Assembly: GCA_002898295.1 (NCBI GenBank) | Contig: BEHX01000006.1 | Location: 62,001 to 126,000 of the forward strand | Source of the DNA: a bacterium HR21 | GTDB taxonomy: Bacteria > Bacteroidota > Ignavibacteria > Kapaibacteriales > HRBIN21 | DNA: 64,000 nt | Direction: 5' to 3' | Shown here: piece by piece, positions 25,769 through 34,830 of the stretch | Numbering within the stretch: the stretch's first letter is position 1 | Layout: every line of letters begins with the position of its first letter | Program-made: the position numbers and the translations under genes | Notes under the pieces: model-generated | What the model saw: only the letters and a program-made list of their open reading frames with translations | What the model was told of the DNA's origin: nothing | The model's database searches: none

Positions 25769-27475
25769 ATGTGCAGGGTCCAGAGGCAGTGGCGCTCTTT
25801 GACAACTGGGGTGGTAGGGCTGTTCCTCCTGATTGGAGGGTGTCGCCCTGCGGGAGAGGGATATCAAGGGGAACGCAAGAGTTTTGTGTACAACGAGGCA
25901 GAAGGAATTTCGACGCTGGACCCCGCTCACATGAGCTACATCGCGGCAATTTGGGCGGGGACACAACTTTACAATGGCTTGGTGGAATTGGACACGGCGC
26001 TCCACATTGTGCCTGCGCTTGCTCATCGCTGGAGTGTACACTCCAGCGGACGGCGCTGGCGCTTCTGGCTTCGGTCGGATGTCTTCTTCCACGATGATCC
26101 ATGCTTCGGCGGTGTGCCACGGCGGCTCCGCGCTGCGGATGTGAAGTTCTCCTTCGAGCGCCTCTGCGATGCTCGGACCCGCTCGCCCGGGCTGTGGGTT
26201 TTCTGGGGCAAGCTCGTCGGAGTGGAGGAATTCCACGCGGTAACGGCGCGTGGGGAGCGCCCAGCAGAGGGAATCCGCGGGATACGTGTCCTCGATGATA
26301 CGACTGTGGAATTCGAGCTTCAGCGACCTTTTGCGCCATTTCTGGCACTGCTGACTCTGCCCTACTGCTGGATTATCCCCGAAGAGGCGGTTCGCTTCTA
26401 CGGTGCAGACTTCTTCCGGCATCCGGTAGGGACAGGTCCGTTTCGGCTCAGCGAATGGGTTCCCGATGTGCGGCTCGTGCTGGTACGCCATGCGCGCTAC
26501 TGGAGGCGGGATGAGAGCGGACGGGTATTGCCGTACCTGGATTCCGTTGTGGTGCGCTTCCTTCGGGACCCGAAGACCGCTTTCTGGGAGTTCCAGCAGG
26601 GACGGCTGGATATGCTCTCGGGACTCGACCCCGGCATTGTGCCATCGGTGCTCACCCCAGAGGGGAAGCTCCGCCCAGAGTTTTCCCACTACCAGCTCCT
26701 GAGTGTCCCGGCCTATGCGGTGGAATACTACGGCATCATGCTGGATACCACGACTGAGGGCGGACGGTTCTCCCCGCTGGCGCGGTCACGGGCACTGCGG
26801 CAGGCACTCAATTACGCCATTGACCGTGAGCGGCTGATTCGGTACGTGCTCTATGGCTTGGCTGAACCGGCACACTATGGAATCCTGCCGCCGGGATTCC
26901 CGGGCTTTTCCCCACAGACGATCGGGTATCGGTACGATCCTGAGCGAGCGCGGAAGTTGCTGGCAGAGGCGGGCTTCCCGAATGGGCGCGGGTTGCCGCC
27001 GCTCGTCCTCCACCTCGGTGCTAGTCCTCGCACACTCTCTGTTGCCGAAGCCGTTCAGCAGCAGCTTGCTGACCTCGGCATCCGGTTAGAGCTTCGGCAA
27101 GCCAGTTTCCCGCAGCACCTGGCATTGGTCCGCGAAGGACGTGCCATGTTCTGGCGCACGAACTGGGTTGCCGATTACCCCGATCCGGAGAACTTCCTGG
27201 CACTGTTCTATTCCCCGTACCGTGCTCCGGGGGGACCGAATACGACGCGGTTTGGCATGCCTGAGGTGGATTCGCTCTACGAGCAAGCTCTTACCGAAAG
27301 GGACCAGGAGCGCCGTTTCGAGCTCTATCGCCAGATGGAGCGCCGTGTTCTGGATGAGGCGCCGTGGGTCTTGCTCTACTACCCACGCCTTCTCCGATTG
27401 CTCCAGCCGGGCGTCAGGGGAATGCACCTGGACGGGATGGATCGGCTCGTGCTGGAGCGCGTCCGCATGGAGTGA
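25769..27475 (+). CDS. Family-5 ABC solute-binding lipoprotein (peptide type), copy 2
   Basis: The product is about 568 residues from the ATG at 25769; a GTG at 25727 in frame gives 14 more. A lipobox (LIGGC) follows the hydrophobic GVVGLFLL stretch. The domain order repeats that of the preceding gene: STLDPAHMSY, GTGPFRLSEWVPD, QALNYAIDRERLIRYVLYG and NWVADYPDPENFLALFYSP. The two are clearly paralogues but well diverged, so the duplication is old. A T-rich stretch just before the start (TTTTTTG at 25751-25757) lacks the TA of the usual promoter box, so cotranscription with copy 1 is more likely. Confidence 0.9.
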   Translation: MCRVQRQWRSLTTGVVGLFLLIGGCRPAGEGYQGERKSFVYNEAEGISTLDPAHMSYIAAIWAGTQLYNGLVELDTALHIVPALAHRWSVHSSGRRWRFWLRSDVFFHDDPCFGGVPRRLRAADVKFSFERLCDARTRSPGLWVFWGKLVGVEEFHAVTARGERPAEGIRGIRVLDDTTVEFELQRPFAPFLALLTLPYCWIIPEEAVRFYGADFFRHPVGTGPFRLSEWVPDVRLVLVRHARYWRRDESGRVLPYLDSVVVRFLRDPKTAFWEFQQGRLDMLSGLDPGIVPSVLTPEGKLRPEFSHYQLLSVPAYAVEYYGIMLDTTTEGGRFSPLARSRALRQALNYAIDRERLIRYVLYGLAEPAHYGILPPGFPGFSPQTIGYRYDPERARKLLAEAGFPNGRGLPPLVLHLGASPRTLSVAEAVQQQLADLGIRLELRQASFPQHLALVREGRAMFWRTNWVADYPDPENFLALFYSPYRAPGGPNTTRFGMPEVDSLYEQALTERDQERRFELYRQMERRVLDEAPWVLLYYPRLLRLLQPGVRGMHLDGMDRLVLERVRME

Positions 27476-27502
27476 GGTCTCACATTCAGGGAGGGTGAAG
27501 TC

Positions 27503-28339
27503 ATGAAAGCACTAATCCACGTCCTCTGCGCTGCCGTTGCCTTCGTCGCCGTGGATATGTGGAAAGCTCCTGCAGCCTTTGCCGTTCAGCAACTCAAGAA
27601 AGCCAGCCAGTGGGTCAGTAAGGCAAAGAAGAAAAAGGCGCGCTCGCACCGGCATAGCGCCCGCCGGGAGCAGCTCCGCGAGCAGGCGTTGGAGGTGCTC
27701 CGCACGCAATCGCATGCTCTCTGGGATATGGTCAACGGTGTGTCCGCTACTGAGACGAGCATGACGGCAGAGCCCGTGCTTGAAGGGGAAGATCCGGAAG
27801 AGTTGGCGCAGGAAGATGATGTCCCGGTCGATATGGAAACCTTCCGCCGCCTCTGGCTCTCGTATATGGAAGGTTCAGCTGCCGATGAGCTGACGGCTGC
27901 AGGCGTCAGCAAGCGGGCAATCATGGATTTCATCCTCGACTGGCTTGGGACACCATACCGGTTCGGCGGGACGAGCGCCAGCGGGATTGACTGCTCGGGC
28001 TTTATCCGTCGCCTCTTCGCCGAAGTTGCCCAGGTGTGGCTTCCGAGAACAGCCGCAGTGCAGTATACCCTCGGGGTGCCCGTCGCCCGGGAGGAACTCC
28101 AGTTCGGGGATTTAGTCTTCTTCCATACCCGGCGCCATGCGTATATCTCGCACGTGGGGATCTACCTGGGCGACGACCTCTTTGCCCATGCCAGCTCCCG
28201 CAATGGGGTGACGATTTCCTCTCTGCGCAGCACCTACTACAGCAAGCGCTTCATTGGTGCACGCCGCCTTACAGAGCGCGTTCTCCAGCAGCTGGCAGCT
28301 GTGGAAACAGCATCTGGGAAGGTTGGGGTAGCAGACTAA
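27503..28339 (+). CDS. NlpC/P60-family peptidoglycan endopeptidase
   Basis: The product has 278 residues. An N-terminal hydrophobic segment (~1-26) is the export signal. A Lys/Arg-rich stretch (KKKKARSHRHSARR, ~42-55) and an acidic linker follow. The C-terminal catalytic domain (~138-262) has C164 in GIDCSGFI, H217 in YISHVGIYL and H229 in LFAHASS, the Cys-His-His arrangement of NlpC/P60 enzymes that cut gamma-D-Glu-diamino acid bonds in peptidoglycan stem peptides. A clear GGGAGGGTG ribosome-binding tract precedes the ATG, which is rare here. It closes the operon with the two peptide-binding lipoproteins, and a strong terminator follows 20 bases after the stop. Confidence 0.92.
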   Translation: MKALIHVLCAAVAFVAVDMWKAPAAFAVQQLKKASQWVSKAKKKKARSHRHSARREQLREQALEVLRTQSHALWDMVNGVSATETSMTAEPVLEGEDPEELAQEDDVPVDMETFRRLWLSYMEGSAADELTAAGVSKRAIMDFILDWLGTPYRFGGTSASGIDCSGFIRRLFAEVAQVWLPRTAAVQYTLGVPVAREELQFGDLVFFHTRRHAYISHVGIYLGDDLFAHASSRNGVTISSLRSTYYSKRFIGARRLTERVLQQLAAVETASGKVGVAD

Positions 28340-28358
28340 GCGGCGCTGGCATCCACTG

Positions 28359-28389
28359 ACGGGGCATCGGAGGGATGCCCCGTTTTTTT
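28359..28389 (+). terminator. Rho-independent terminator
   Basis: A perfect 10-bp stem (ACGGGGCATC 28359-28368 with GATGCCCCGT 28374-28383), a 5-base loop and a run of T to 28389. It ends the tRNA/transporter/NlpC transcription unit. Confidence 0.92.
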
Positions 28390-28594
28390 CTGCCCGCTGC
28401 CGGGCAATGCCCCACCGGTCAGCTCAAATCGCACTCCTGTGGGATTGAAACGGCGTAGGCACTGAGCAACCGCACCGTCCGCTGGTCCGTGGGTGCCGGA
28501 GAAGAGGACATTCCCGCAGTGCGAAGTGAGAACACCCTCCCCGGCGTGCCCGGCAGCGAAGCCAGAGTAACCGGGGTGCCGCCCCTTCCTGCGC
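28390..28594. other. Non-coding stretch between terminator and the next promoter
   Basis: About 205 bases with no convincing gene. Short open frames exist on both strands but have no recognisable start signal or protein character. It contains a lone GTGGGATTGAAAC, which resembles the end of some CRISPR repeats but is not repeated. I see no tRNA and no strong hairpin. It may be a decayed gene or spacer. Confidence 0.4.
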
Positions 28595-28602
28595 TAATTT
28601 TG
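28595..28602 (+). promoter_or_regulatory. TAnnTTTG promoter box of the oxidoreductase gene
   Basis: TAATTTTG, an exact match, 30 bases before the ATG at 28633. Confidence 0.65.
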
Positions 28603-28632
28603 CATCCGAGTGCCGACATCACGCAGAAGTCC

Positions 28633-29634
28633 ATGCGAGCACTGGTATTGCGGCAGACCTCTTTCGGCATCGAGGACGTGGAATTGCCTCCGCTGCAGCC
28701 TGGGGAGGCGCGGGTGCGTGTGCTGGCAGCGGCGCTCAATCGGCGGGACGAATGGATTCGCCAAGGACGCTATGCCCGCATTCAGTATCCTGCGATCCTC
28801 GGTTCTGATGGGTGCGGTGTGGTCGAAGCGGTCGGCTCAGAGGAGCACCGCCAGTGGGTGGGCAAGCTGGTCGTGATCAATCCGAGCCTCAACTGGGGAG
28901 ACAATCCACGGGCGCAAGGGCGCGCCTACGAAATTCTCGGCATGCCTCGGGCAGGTACGCTTGCCGAGTACGTTCACGTCCCAGTAGAGCAGCTCTTTGA
29001 GAAACCGCCCCACTTGAGCATTGAGGAGGCGGCGGCGCTCCCCTTGGCGGGGCTGACAGCGTACCGGGCACTCTTTACGCAGGGACAGCTACGACCACAG
29101 CAGAGAGTGCTCATCACCGGAATCGGGGGCGGGGTTGCGGTTCTGGCTCTCCAGTTTGCCGTTGCTGCCGATGCCCGGGTATACGTAACCTCAGGGCGTG
29201 CTGAGAAAATCGAGCGGGCACAAGTACTGGGGGCACTCGGCGGCGTGACCTATACCCATGCCGAATGGGGGCGCCTCCTGCTGGAGCTTGCCGATGGGGA
29301 GTTTGAGCTCGTTGTGGATAGTGCCGGTGGTGACCCCTTCAATGTCCTGCTCACTGTGGCGGCACCTGGAGGGACGATTGTCACCTATGGAGCAACTCTG
29401 GGGGCGGTGCCCCAGCTGAATCTGCATCGGGTCTTCTGGCGCCAGCTGCGCATCATTGGCTCAACGATGGGGACAGCAGAGGAATTTGCGGCGATGCTGC
29501 GCTTTGTAGAGCAGCACCAGCTTGTGCCGGTGGTCGACTCCGTCTTCGCTTTCGAGCGCGTCCTCGATGCTTTTGAGCGGCTCCGCTCTGAGGAGCACAT
29601 GGGGAAGGTTGTTGTGCGGATTGCCCAGGGCTAG
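28633..29634 (+). CDS. Zinc-less MDR-type NADPH:quinone oxidoreductase-like protein
   Basis: The product is about 333 residues. It is a medium-chain dehydrogenase/reductase: a GroES-like N-terminal domain (AALNRRDEWIRQGRY, ILGSDGCGVVEAVG) and a Rossmann domain starting near VLITGIGGGVAVLALQFA. It oxidises NAD(P)H with a quinone or an alpha,beta-unsaturated carbonyl acceptor, or acts as an alcohol dehydrogenase. The structural-zinc cysteine cluster of classical alcohol dehydrogenases is missing, favouring the quinone oxidoreductase branch. Upstream codons in frame lie before the promoter box, so 28633 is the start. The stop overlaps the stop of the convergent J-domain gene by 4 bases. Confidence 0.87.
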   Translation: MRALVLRQTSFGIEDVELPPLQPGEARVRVLAAALNRRDEWIRQGRYARIQYPAILGSDGCGVVEAVGSEEHRQWVGKLVVINPSLNWGDNPRAQGRAYEILGMPRAGTLAEYVHVPVEQLFEKPPHLSIEEAAALPLAGLTAYRALFTQGQLRPQQRVLITGIGGGVAVLALQFAVAADARVYVTSGRAEKIERAQVLGALGGVTYTHAEWGRLLLELADGEFELVVDSAGGDPFNVLLTVAAPGGTIVTYGATLGAVPQLNLHRVFWRQLRIIGSTMGTAEEFAAMLRFVEQHQLVPVVDSVFAFERVLDAFERLRSEEHMGKVVVRIAQG

Positions 29635-30488
29635 CGGCGCCCGTAGGTCTGTTCGGCAATGTGGCGGGCAAGCTCCGTGTCGCGGAGTTCCTCTGCCGAG
29701 AAGGTGGTATTCCGGAGGCGTTCTAGGAGCTGGCTATAGAAGGCGATGTCCCGCCTGCGCTGCTCAATTTCCTGCTGCAGTTCCCGGCGGCGCTGCTCAA
29801 TCCACGTGGGGTCGGTCAGGGGCAGGCAGAAGGGTTCCTCCGACCGGAGGCGGTCCAGACGCCGCTGTTCAGCAGCCAGGCGCAGCTCCAGGCGCCGAAC
29901 GTAGGCGCGCAGTGCCTCGAGCTCTTCGGGGATTGCCCCTTCAGAAGCATCTGTTCCCTCGCCGCAGAGCAGCAGGTGGAGTTGCCGCAGCTGGTGGACA
30001 TTGCGTTCGCGATAGGCGCGCTGCAGAACGGACCAGTACTGCCGAAATTCCTCCGTCTCGGTGCCGAGAGCATCGGGATGGAGCCGTTTGACCAAGGTGC
30101 GGTAGAGCTTGGGAAATTCCCCGGCGGTGTCTTCCGCGAGGGAGCGTTCCCATGGCTCCTCGGCTGCTTTGAGACGTTGCCAGAGTTGGGCGAACTCCCG
30201 CTCGACGATCTGCTCTACCAGAGCGAAGGTGCGCTCCGTGAGGGGCTCACCGCGTTCGAGTTTGAGCACCAGAAGCTCGGTCCGGCGCTTGAGCTGGGCA
30301 GCCTGCAGCGAGAGCCGCTGTCGTTCCCGCTCTTCTTCTCCGAAGAGGCGCTCGTACTCTGCCAGCAGGCGGGGATACACTTCTGTGCGCAGGCGGAACC
30401 ACTCGCGGAGAGTTTCCCGGAGCGCTTCCTGGAGTTGACGGCAGCGCTGCCGGAGCTGCTCATGTTCCGGATGGAGAATCGGCTGCAT
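29631..30488 (-). CDS. Coiled-coil protein with a J-domain-like HPD segment
   Basis: The product has 285 residues, nearly all alpha-helical and very rich in Glu, Arg, Leu and Gln. Long coiled coils are predicted at ~5-75 and ~195-265. Between them, LYRTLVKRLHPDALGTE (~148-164) and the following helix look like the helix II, HPD loop and helix III of a DnaJ J-domain, which stimulates Hsp70 ATPase. Helix I is not obvious. It has no zinc-finger or C-terminal DnaJ domains. It is last in a chain of minus-strand genes, overlapping the AhpD-like gene by 29 bases. A DnaK co-chaperone role is inference. Confidence 0.65.
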   Translation of the reverse strand: MQPILHPEHEQLRQRCRQLQEALRETLREWFRLRTEVYPRLLAEYERLFGEEERERQRLSLQAAQLKRRTELLVLKLERGEPLTERTFALVEQIVEREFAQLWQRLKAAEEPWERSLAEDTAGEFPKLYRTLVKRLHPDALGTETEEFRQYWSVLQRAYRERNVHQLRQLHLLLCGEGTDASEGAIPEELEALRAYVRRLELRLAAEQRRLDRLRSEEPFCLPLTDPTWIEQRRRELQQEIEQRRRDIAFYSQLLERLRNTTFSAEELRDTELARHIAEQTYGRR

Positions 30489-30834
30489 CAGGCTCTGGCT
30501 CCCATTGTTCTAAGGCGTCGAGCGCAAAACGGAGGTGCGGGATAACAATCGAGCCGCCCACGATCAGCCCAACGGCAAGCGCTTCGTATACCTCTGCGCG
30601 TGTTGCCCCGAGGTGGAGCACCTGATCCAAGTGGTAGAGGATGCAGTCATTACAGCGCAGCACAAGCGAGGCAACCAATCCCATGAGCTCTTTGGTCTTC
30701 CGTGGCAGCGCGCCGTCCTCGTACACCGCCCCGTCGAGGGCGAGAAAGCGGCGGAAGCTTCTCTCACCTGCGGCGACCACTAGTCTCTGCTGTCGTGCGC
30801 GCCGGCTGCGGAACTCCTGCCACAGGGTGCTCAT
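30460..30834 (-). CDS. AhpD/carboxymuconolactone decarboxylase-like protein
   Basis: The product has 124 residues. The CMD fold is marked by KTKELMGLVASLVLRCNDCILYHLDQVL with C61, C64 and H68, the CxxC-x3-H redox motif of AhpD-type alkylhydroperoxidases. The helix GATRAEVYEALAVGLIVGGSIV follows, as in the family. Such proteins reduce peroxides or handle disulfides in the cytosol. Its ATG overlaps the stop of the upstream WD40 gene (ATGA) and its 3' end overlaps the J-domain gene, so the three should be coupled in translation. The tie to a secreted WD40 protein is unexplained. Confidence 0.85.
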   Translation of the reverse strand: MSTLWQEFRSRRARQQRLVVAAGERSFRRFLALDGAVYEDGALPRKTKELMGLVASLVLRCNDCILYHLDQVLHLGATRAEVYEALAVGLIVGGSIVIPHLRFALDALEQWEPEPDAADSPSGT

Positions 30835-32714
30835 CGGCTCGACCAGACTGGAGCGACGACGACTCGGCTGGGAGAGCGGACCACAAGCCAGAAAAGCCCC
30901 GGTGCCGCTTCCCAGGGAAAACTCAAGACGTGTTGCCCGTTCCGGAGGTGCAGGGAACGACGCGCGAGGAGACGCCCGAGACTGTCGAAGAGCTCCAGGG
31001 TATACGTGCCATCTTCATCTGCGAGGAGCTCCACGGAGAGCATTCCCGGGGACTTCTCCTCCAGGACCAGCCGTAAGGGACTACCCGGGCTCATGGATTC
31101 CGTGCCCGGACAATGGGGGCGGACGAGCACGCTGCCTGCCTGGGTTTCCGCCCGAAAGGCATTTGTCCCACGCCAGCGGACAGCAAGCAGCTCCAGCAGA
31201 GCACCCGTGGGTACGCCGTGCAGGAAGCGCACCGGAAGCCGGACGAGAGTGTCAGCTGCTCGGAGCCAGGTATCCACTACGAGGGTGTCCCACGAGCCTG
31301 GAGAGGTGCCGCCATACTCCACCAGCCACGTAGGCAGACGCAGGAGCAATTGGCAGGCAAAGCTATCGGAGCGCAGCGGAGGAATCCAGGCGTAGTCCTC
31401 GTGCAGGACCGGTACCAGTGCTTTCTCGCCGGGCATTCCGGCAAGAGATGGCAGCCGAAGCCGAACAGGGTACTGCAGGACGACGGCGATGGTATCCTCT
31501 GCACTGCGTTCTACGCCACTTTCCCAGAGCCGGATGGCAGAATCACGTCCGACCGAGGCGATCAGGCGCCCATCGGGGGAGTAGTCCACGGACAGCACCT
31601 GCCCACCGTGGAAGAGCGGTGCCCCCAGCGGCGTCCCGGAAGGTGTCCATTGGCGTACGGTACTGTCCAACGAGCCCGAGACAGCCCGGCGTCCCCATGG
31701 GAGTGCGCGCACAGAACGCACGTGTGCGCGATGGCTCCCGCGGGCGTGTTCCTTCACCGCTCGAATGTCCCAAAAGCGTACGGTTCGGTCCACCCCGCCG
31801 GAGATGAGCAGAGCCTCTTCGGTCCCAAAGCACACCGACCAGACGACACGGTTGCCGCTGGAGTCCCCATGCTGGCGAAAGCGCTGTGGAGGCTGAGCAA
31901 GCTGCTGCCAAGCACGGACGTAGACGACGCCATCGTTACCGGCATACGCCAGAAGAGTGCCGTCGGGAGAAAAAGCAACGCTATACCACGAGCTTACACC
32001 CGCCTCGCTCCAGCAGCGCAGCGGCTGCAAGGTGCTCAGATCCCAGAGGCAGACCAAGGAGTCGTCGGCAGCTGTTGCGGCGTAGAGCCCGCGCGGATCA
32101 ACGGCAAGGTCGCGGATGAAGCTGCGGTGGACCCCATTGCCGAACAGCCAGCGCTGCCCTGTTGGACGCTCGTAGAGCAGGAGCAGCGAGTCAAACGCGA
32201 TGAGGACTCGGTTGGAATCTCTAACGAACGCCGCTCTGGCGAGCACGTTCGAGCGCGTGCCGAGCACGAGGACATCGGTTGCCTCCAGCGTGTTCACGTT
32301 CCAGAGCTTGACAATTCCCTCCTCGGCGGTGGTGACTAGGAAGTGCCCATCAGGGGAAAAACGGACAGAGCGCAGAGCTGCCTGGTGAGCTTGACGGCGC
32401 TCCCGGACCGGGATCGGGGATGCTCCTGACTCAACCCGCAGCCGGAGGAGCAGACGGACGGTATCCAGCAGCGGAACATTCCAGAGGAAGCTCCCGGTTC
32501 TTTCATCCGTCAGCAGCGGGAGCCACGTCCTTCCCGTGTCGAGCGAATACCAGACACTTGCGCTGATCTCCCCAGCAGTATCCCACCGGAGCAGCAGTGG
32601 ACGCCCCATCAGGACAGTGTCCCCGTCCTGGGGAGAACGCCACAGCGTCTGTCCCAACCCCAGCAGGGTGCTGGCTCCCATCAGCAGGGCGAGGAGGTTA
32701 GGTCTGGAGCTCAT
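30831..32714 (-). CDS. Secreted WD40-repeat protein with a T9SS-like C terminus
   Basis: The product has 627 residues. A signal peptide (LLALLMGASTLLGLGQ) and a beta domain come first. About seven WD40 repeats (~105-405) follow, with units such as LRSVRFSPDGHFLVTTAEE...VKLWN, VAFSPDGTLLAYAGNDG, ISGGVDRTVRFWD and VDYSPDGRLIASVGRDSAIRLWE. The last ~75 residues (VELLADEDGTYTLELFDSLGRLLARR...APGLFWLVV) resemble a T9SS sorting domain. It probably forms a beta propeller for protein binding at the cell surface. Its start overlaps the end of the BatA/VWA gene by 17 bases. Confidence 0.85.
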   Translation of the reverse strand: MSSRPNLLALLMGASTLLGLGQTLWRSPQDGDTVLMGRPLLLRWDTAGEISASVWYSLDTGRTWLPLLTDERTGSFLWNVPLLDTVRLLLRLRVESGASPIPVRERRQAHQAALRSVRFSPDGHFLVTTAEEGIVKLWNVNTLEATDVLVLGTRSNVLARAAFVRDSNRVLIAFDSLLLLYERPTGQRWLFGNGVHRSFIRDLAVDPRGLYAATAADDSLVCLWDLSTLQPLRCWSEAGVSSWYSVAFSPDGTLLAYAGNDGVVYVRAWQQLAQPPQRFRQHGDSSGNRVVWSVCFGTEEALLISGGVDRTVRFWDIRAVKEHARGSHRAHVRSVRALPWGRRAVSGSLDSTVRQWTPSGTPLGAPLFHGGQVLSVDYSPDGRLIASVGRDSAIRLWESGVERSAEDTIAVVLQYPVRLRLPSLAGMPGEKALVPVLHEDYAWIPPLRSDSFACQLLLRLPTWLVEYGGTSPGSWDTLVVDTWLRAADTLVRLPVRFLHGVPTGALLELLAVRWRGTNAFRAETQAGSVLVRPHCPGTESMSPGSPLRLVLEEKSPGMLSVELLADEDGTYTLELFDSLGRLLARRSLHLRNGQHVLSFPWEAAPGLFWLVVRSPSRVVVAPVWSSR

Positions 32715-34767
32715 GCTGTCCGGAACGGCTCAAAGCCACCTCCAGAGCTGCCAAGAGAAGCGCCAGCACGAGGAAGTAACGCCATAGTTCCGTTGCTTGG
32801 CTCCCTTCCACTGCGATGGCTGCGGATTCTTCGGGCGTGGGAATATATCGGAACGGGGTTGCCGGATTCAAGAGCTGCCGGAACCACTTCTGGACTTCCT
32901 CCGGGGTGGCAGAGCTCAGCTGGAGCTCGGCTGTCGGGATATTTGCCGTGACGGTTGCCACAGGAGTGCCGTTGGGCGTAAAGAGCTCGTAGACGCCCGC
33001 GAGCTGGAGCTGTCCGAGTTCAACCCGAGCACCAGCACTGAGCATTACCGGGGCAAGTGTACGCCGGGTCCCGTCGGGTTCACGGACAATGAGGGTCGGG
33101 GGCGCCGTGCCGAGTGTGAGAGCTACCCGTTCACCGACCTCGGAGAGGAGTGCTGGCACAGTTGCCGAACCCAACAACAGCAGTCCGCGCACGACCGTTG
33201 TGGGGAATAGCCCACTGCGGGGGAATTCGCTCCAGGATATGTTGGGCACGATGCCGCACAGCAGAAGCCGCCCTCTCCCAGCAGCGTGCTCGACTAGAAC
33301 AGCCCCAAGGGTACTCTTCATCAGCGGCATACCGCCAGTGATGGTAGCGAACTTCTCCAGTCGCGGCGTCTCTGGCAAGTGCTCGCCACTCCCCTGGAAC
33401 ACCCCCGCGAAGAGTGGATGCTGACGGTCTACCCATGTGATGGTGGCAGCTTCCGCGCTGGACAGTTCGTGCCATTGGAGCGTCAATCCCAGTCCTGCCA
33501 GCCACGTGGACAGCACCGCAGAGGGTTTGTCCGGCAGGAACAGGAAGAGATTCCCGCCCGAGAGCACGAATGTCTTCAACCATTCCAGCTGCAACGCGGA
33601 CAGATTCGAACTTGCCAGTAGCAGGACGCTTCCACTCCCGGGCGGCAGGGAGCTTACCTGTGCCAGCGTCGTGCGCTCGAAGACGAAGAGCGCATGCGCA
33701 GAGGCGTTTAGGGCAGACTCAAACAGCGGTGCGAAGGCGTCATCGAGCACAATTTTGACGGACGGTCCCTCTCTCAGCGCGAACCCTGCCAGACGCCGGT
33801 TCCCGATGGAGTGCACATCACCTTCGGCGACGATTTCCGCCCGGAAGAAGCCGGAGCGTTTGGGGATGCCCGAGAGGGAGAGGGTGTGTACCTCGCCTTC
33901 CCGGAGTGTGAGCGGTTGCTGAGAAACCCGTGTACCGTCCCAGAAGAGGCTCACCACAGCGTGAGCCGTTCCTTGCCCGAAGGCGCGTGCCCGAACAGTG
34001 AGGGTCACAGGACTGTAGGGCGTACGGAGCTGGGACTCCAGGGCAACGGAGTCAATGACGATACCGGCACGCAGCGCGTCCTTATCCCCGATTGGGAGAG
34101 CAACGACGGTGGTTTGGGCATCGAAGAGAGGCTGCTGTTCGCGGCTCAGCTCCGTGAGAGCGCTTTTCTGGAAATCGCTCACGATGACCACGAATCGATG
34201 GAAGTGGCGGGCGTCGCGTACCAGGACTGCGGCGCGCCGGAGTGCTTGCAACAGTTCTCCGCGTTCGGGCTGCGGAGTAAGCCGGGAGAGCATCTGCAGG
34301 AGAGCGCCTCGGGGAGTTCCCCAGGTTTCTGAGAGGCTTCCCCGGACGGGAACAACGGGTAGCAGCGCGACCTCGTCATCGGCTTTGAGCGAGCGGAGGA
34401 GGCGTTCGGCAACCTGCTGGAGCCGCCGGAAACGCTCACCGAGGGCGTCTGCTACTCCCATACTGGCGGAGTTGTCTACCACGAGGACGATGCTTGCTGG
34501 GGCTCGGTCTCCGAGGAGCGGCACAGCACCGGGCAGGACTGGTCGGGCAAAGGCAAGCACGATAGAAGCGATCAGCCCCATGCGAACGGCAAGCAGCAGG
34601 AGCTGCCGCAGCCGGAAACGGCGGGCTGCGCTCCGTTGGAGCTCCTTCAAGAAGCGCACCGAACTAAACGGGAAAGGGCGGAGCCTGCGGAGCGTCAGGA
34701 AGTGGAGGAGCAGCGGGACGAGCGCCGCAGCCAGTGCGAGCAGCACCAGTGGATTGAGGAAATTCAT
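32698..34767 (-). CDS. BatA/VWA-domain membrane protein
   Basis: The product has 689 residues. The N terminus is the BatA-type membrane segment (MNFLNPLVLLALAAALVPLLLHFL, a second helix ~57-75, and FPFSSVRFLKELQ between). A von Willebrand A domain follows with the MIDAS motif VDNSASMG (~97-104). A long beta-rich middle is followed by a single C-terminal helix (WRYFLVLALLLAALEVAL). Bat proteins are associated with aerotolerance and envelope stress in Bacteroidota, usually next to MoxR ATPase and DUF58 genes, neither of which is here. It lies 63 bases after dnaB and overlaps the WD40 gene. The function is unproven. Confidence 0.88.
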   Translation of the reverse strand: MNFLNPLVLLALAAALVPLLLHFLTLRRLRPFPFSSVRFLKELQRSAARRFRLRQLLLLAVRMGLIASIVLAFARPVLPGAVPLLGDRAPASIVLVVDNSASMGVADALGERFRRLQQVAERLLRSLKADDEVALLPVVPVRGSLSETWGTPRGALLQMLSRLTPQPERGELLQALRRAAVLVRDARHFHRFVVIVSDFQKSALTELSREQQPLFDAQTTVVALPIGDKDALRAGIVIDSVALESQLRTPYSPVTLTVRARAFGQGTAHAVVSLFWDGTRVSQQPLTLREGEVHTLSLSGIPKRSGFFRAEIVAEGDVHSIGNRRLAGFALREGPSVKIVLDDAFAPLFESALNASAHALFVFERTTLAQVSSLPPGSGSVLLLASSNLSALQLEWLKTFVLSGGNLFLFLPDKPSAVLSTWLAGLGLTLQWHELSSAEAATITWVDRQHPLFAGVFQGSGEHLPETPRLEKFATITGGMPLMKSTLGAVLVEHAAGRGRLLLCGIVPNISWSEFPRSGLFPTTVVRGLLLLGSATVPALLSEVGERVALTLGTAPPTLIVREPDGTRRTLAPVMLSAGARVELGQLQLAGVYELFTPNGTPVATVTANIPTAELQLSSATPEEVQKWFRQLLNPATPFRYIPTPEESAAIAVEGSQATELWRYFLVLALLLAALEVALSRSGQHELQT

Positions 34768-34830
34768 CAGCGCCGGTTTCTCTATCCGTTCCGGAGTGCA
34801 GAGACGAACCCTGCCGGAGCCCCGTGCCTC

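Noticed and set aside
28439-28451. GTGGGATTGAAAC, which resembles the 3' end of some CRISPR repeats
   Set aside because: Single copy with no spaced repeats nearby and no cas genes.
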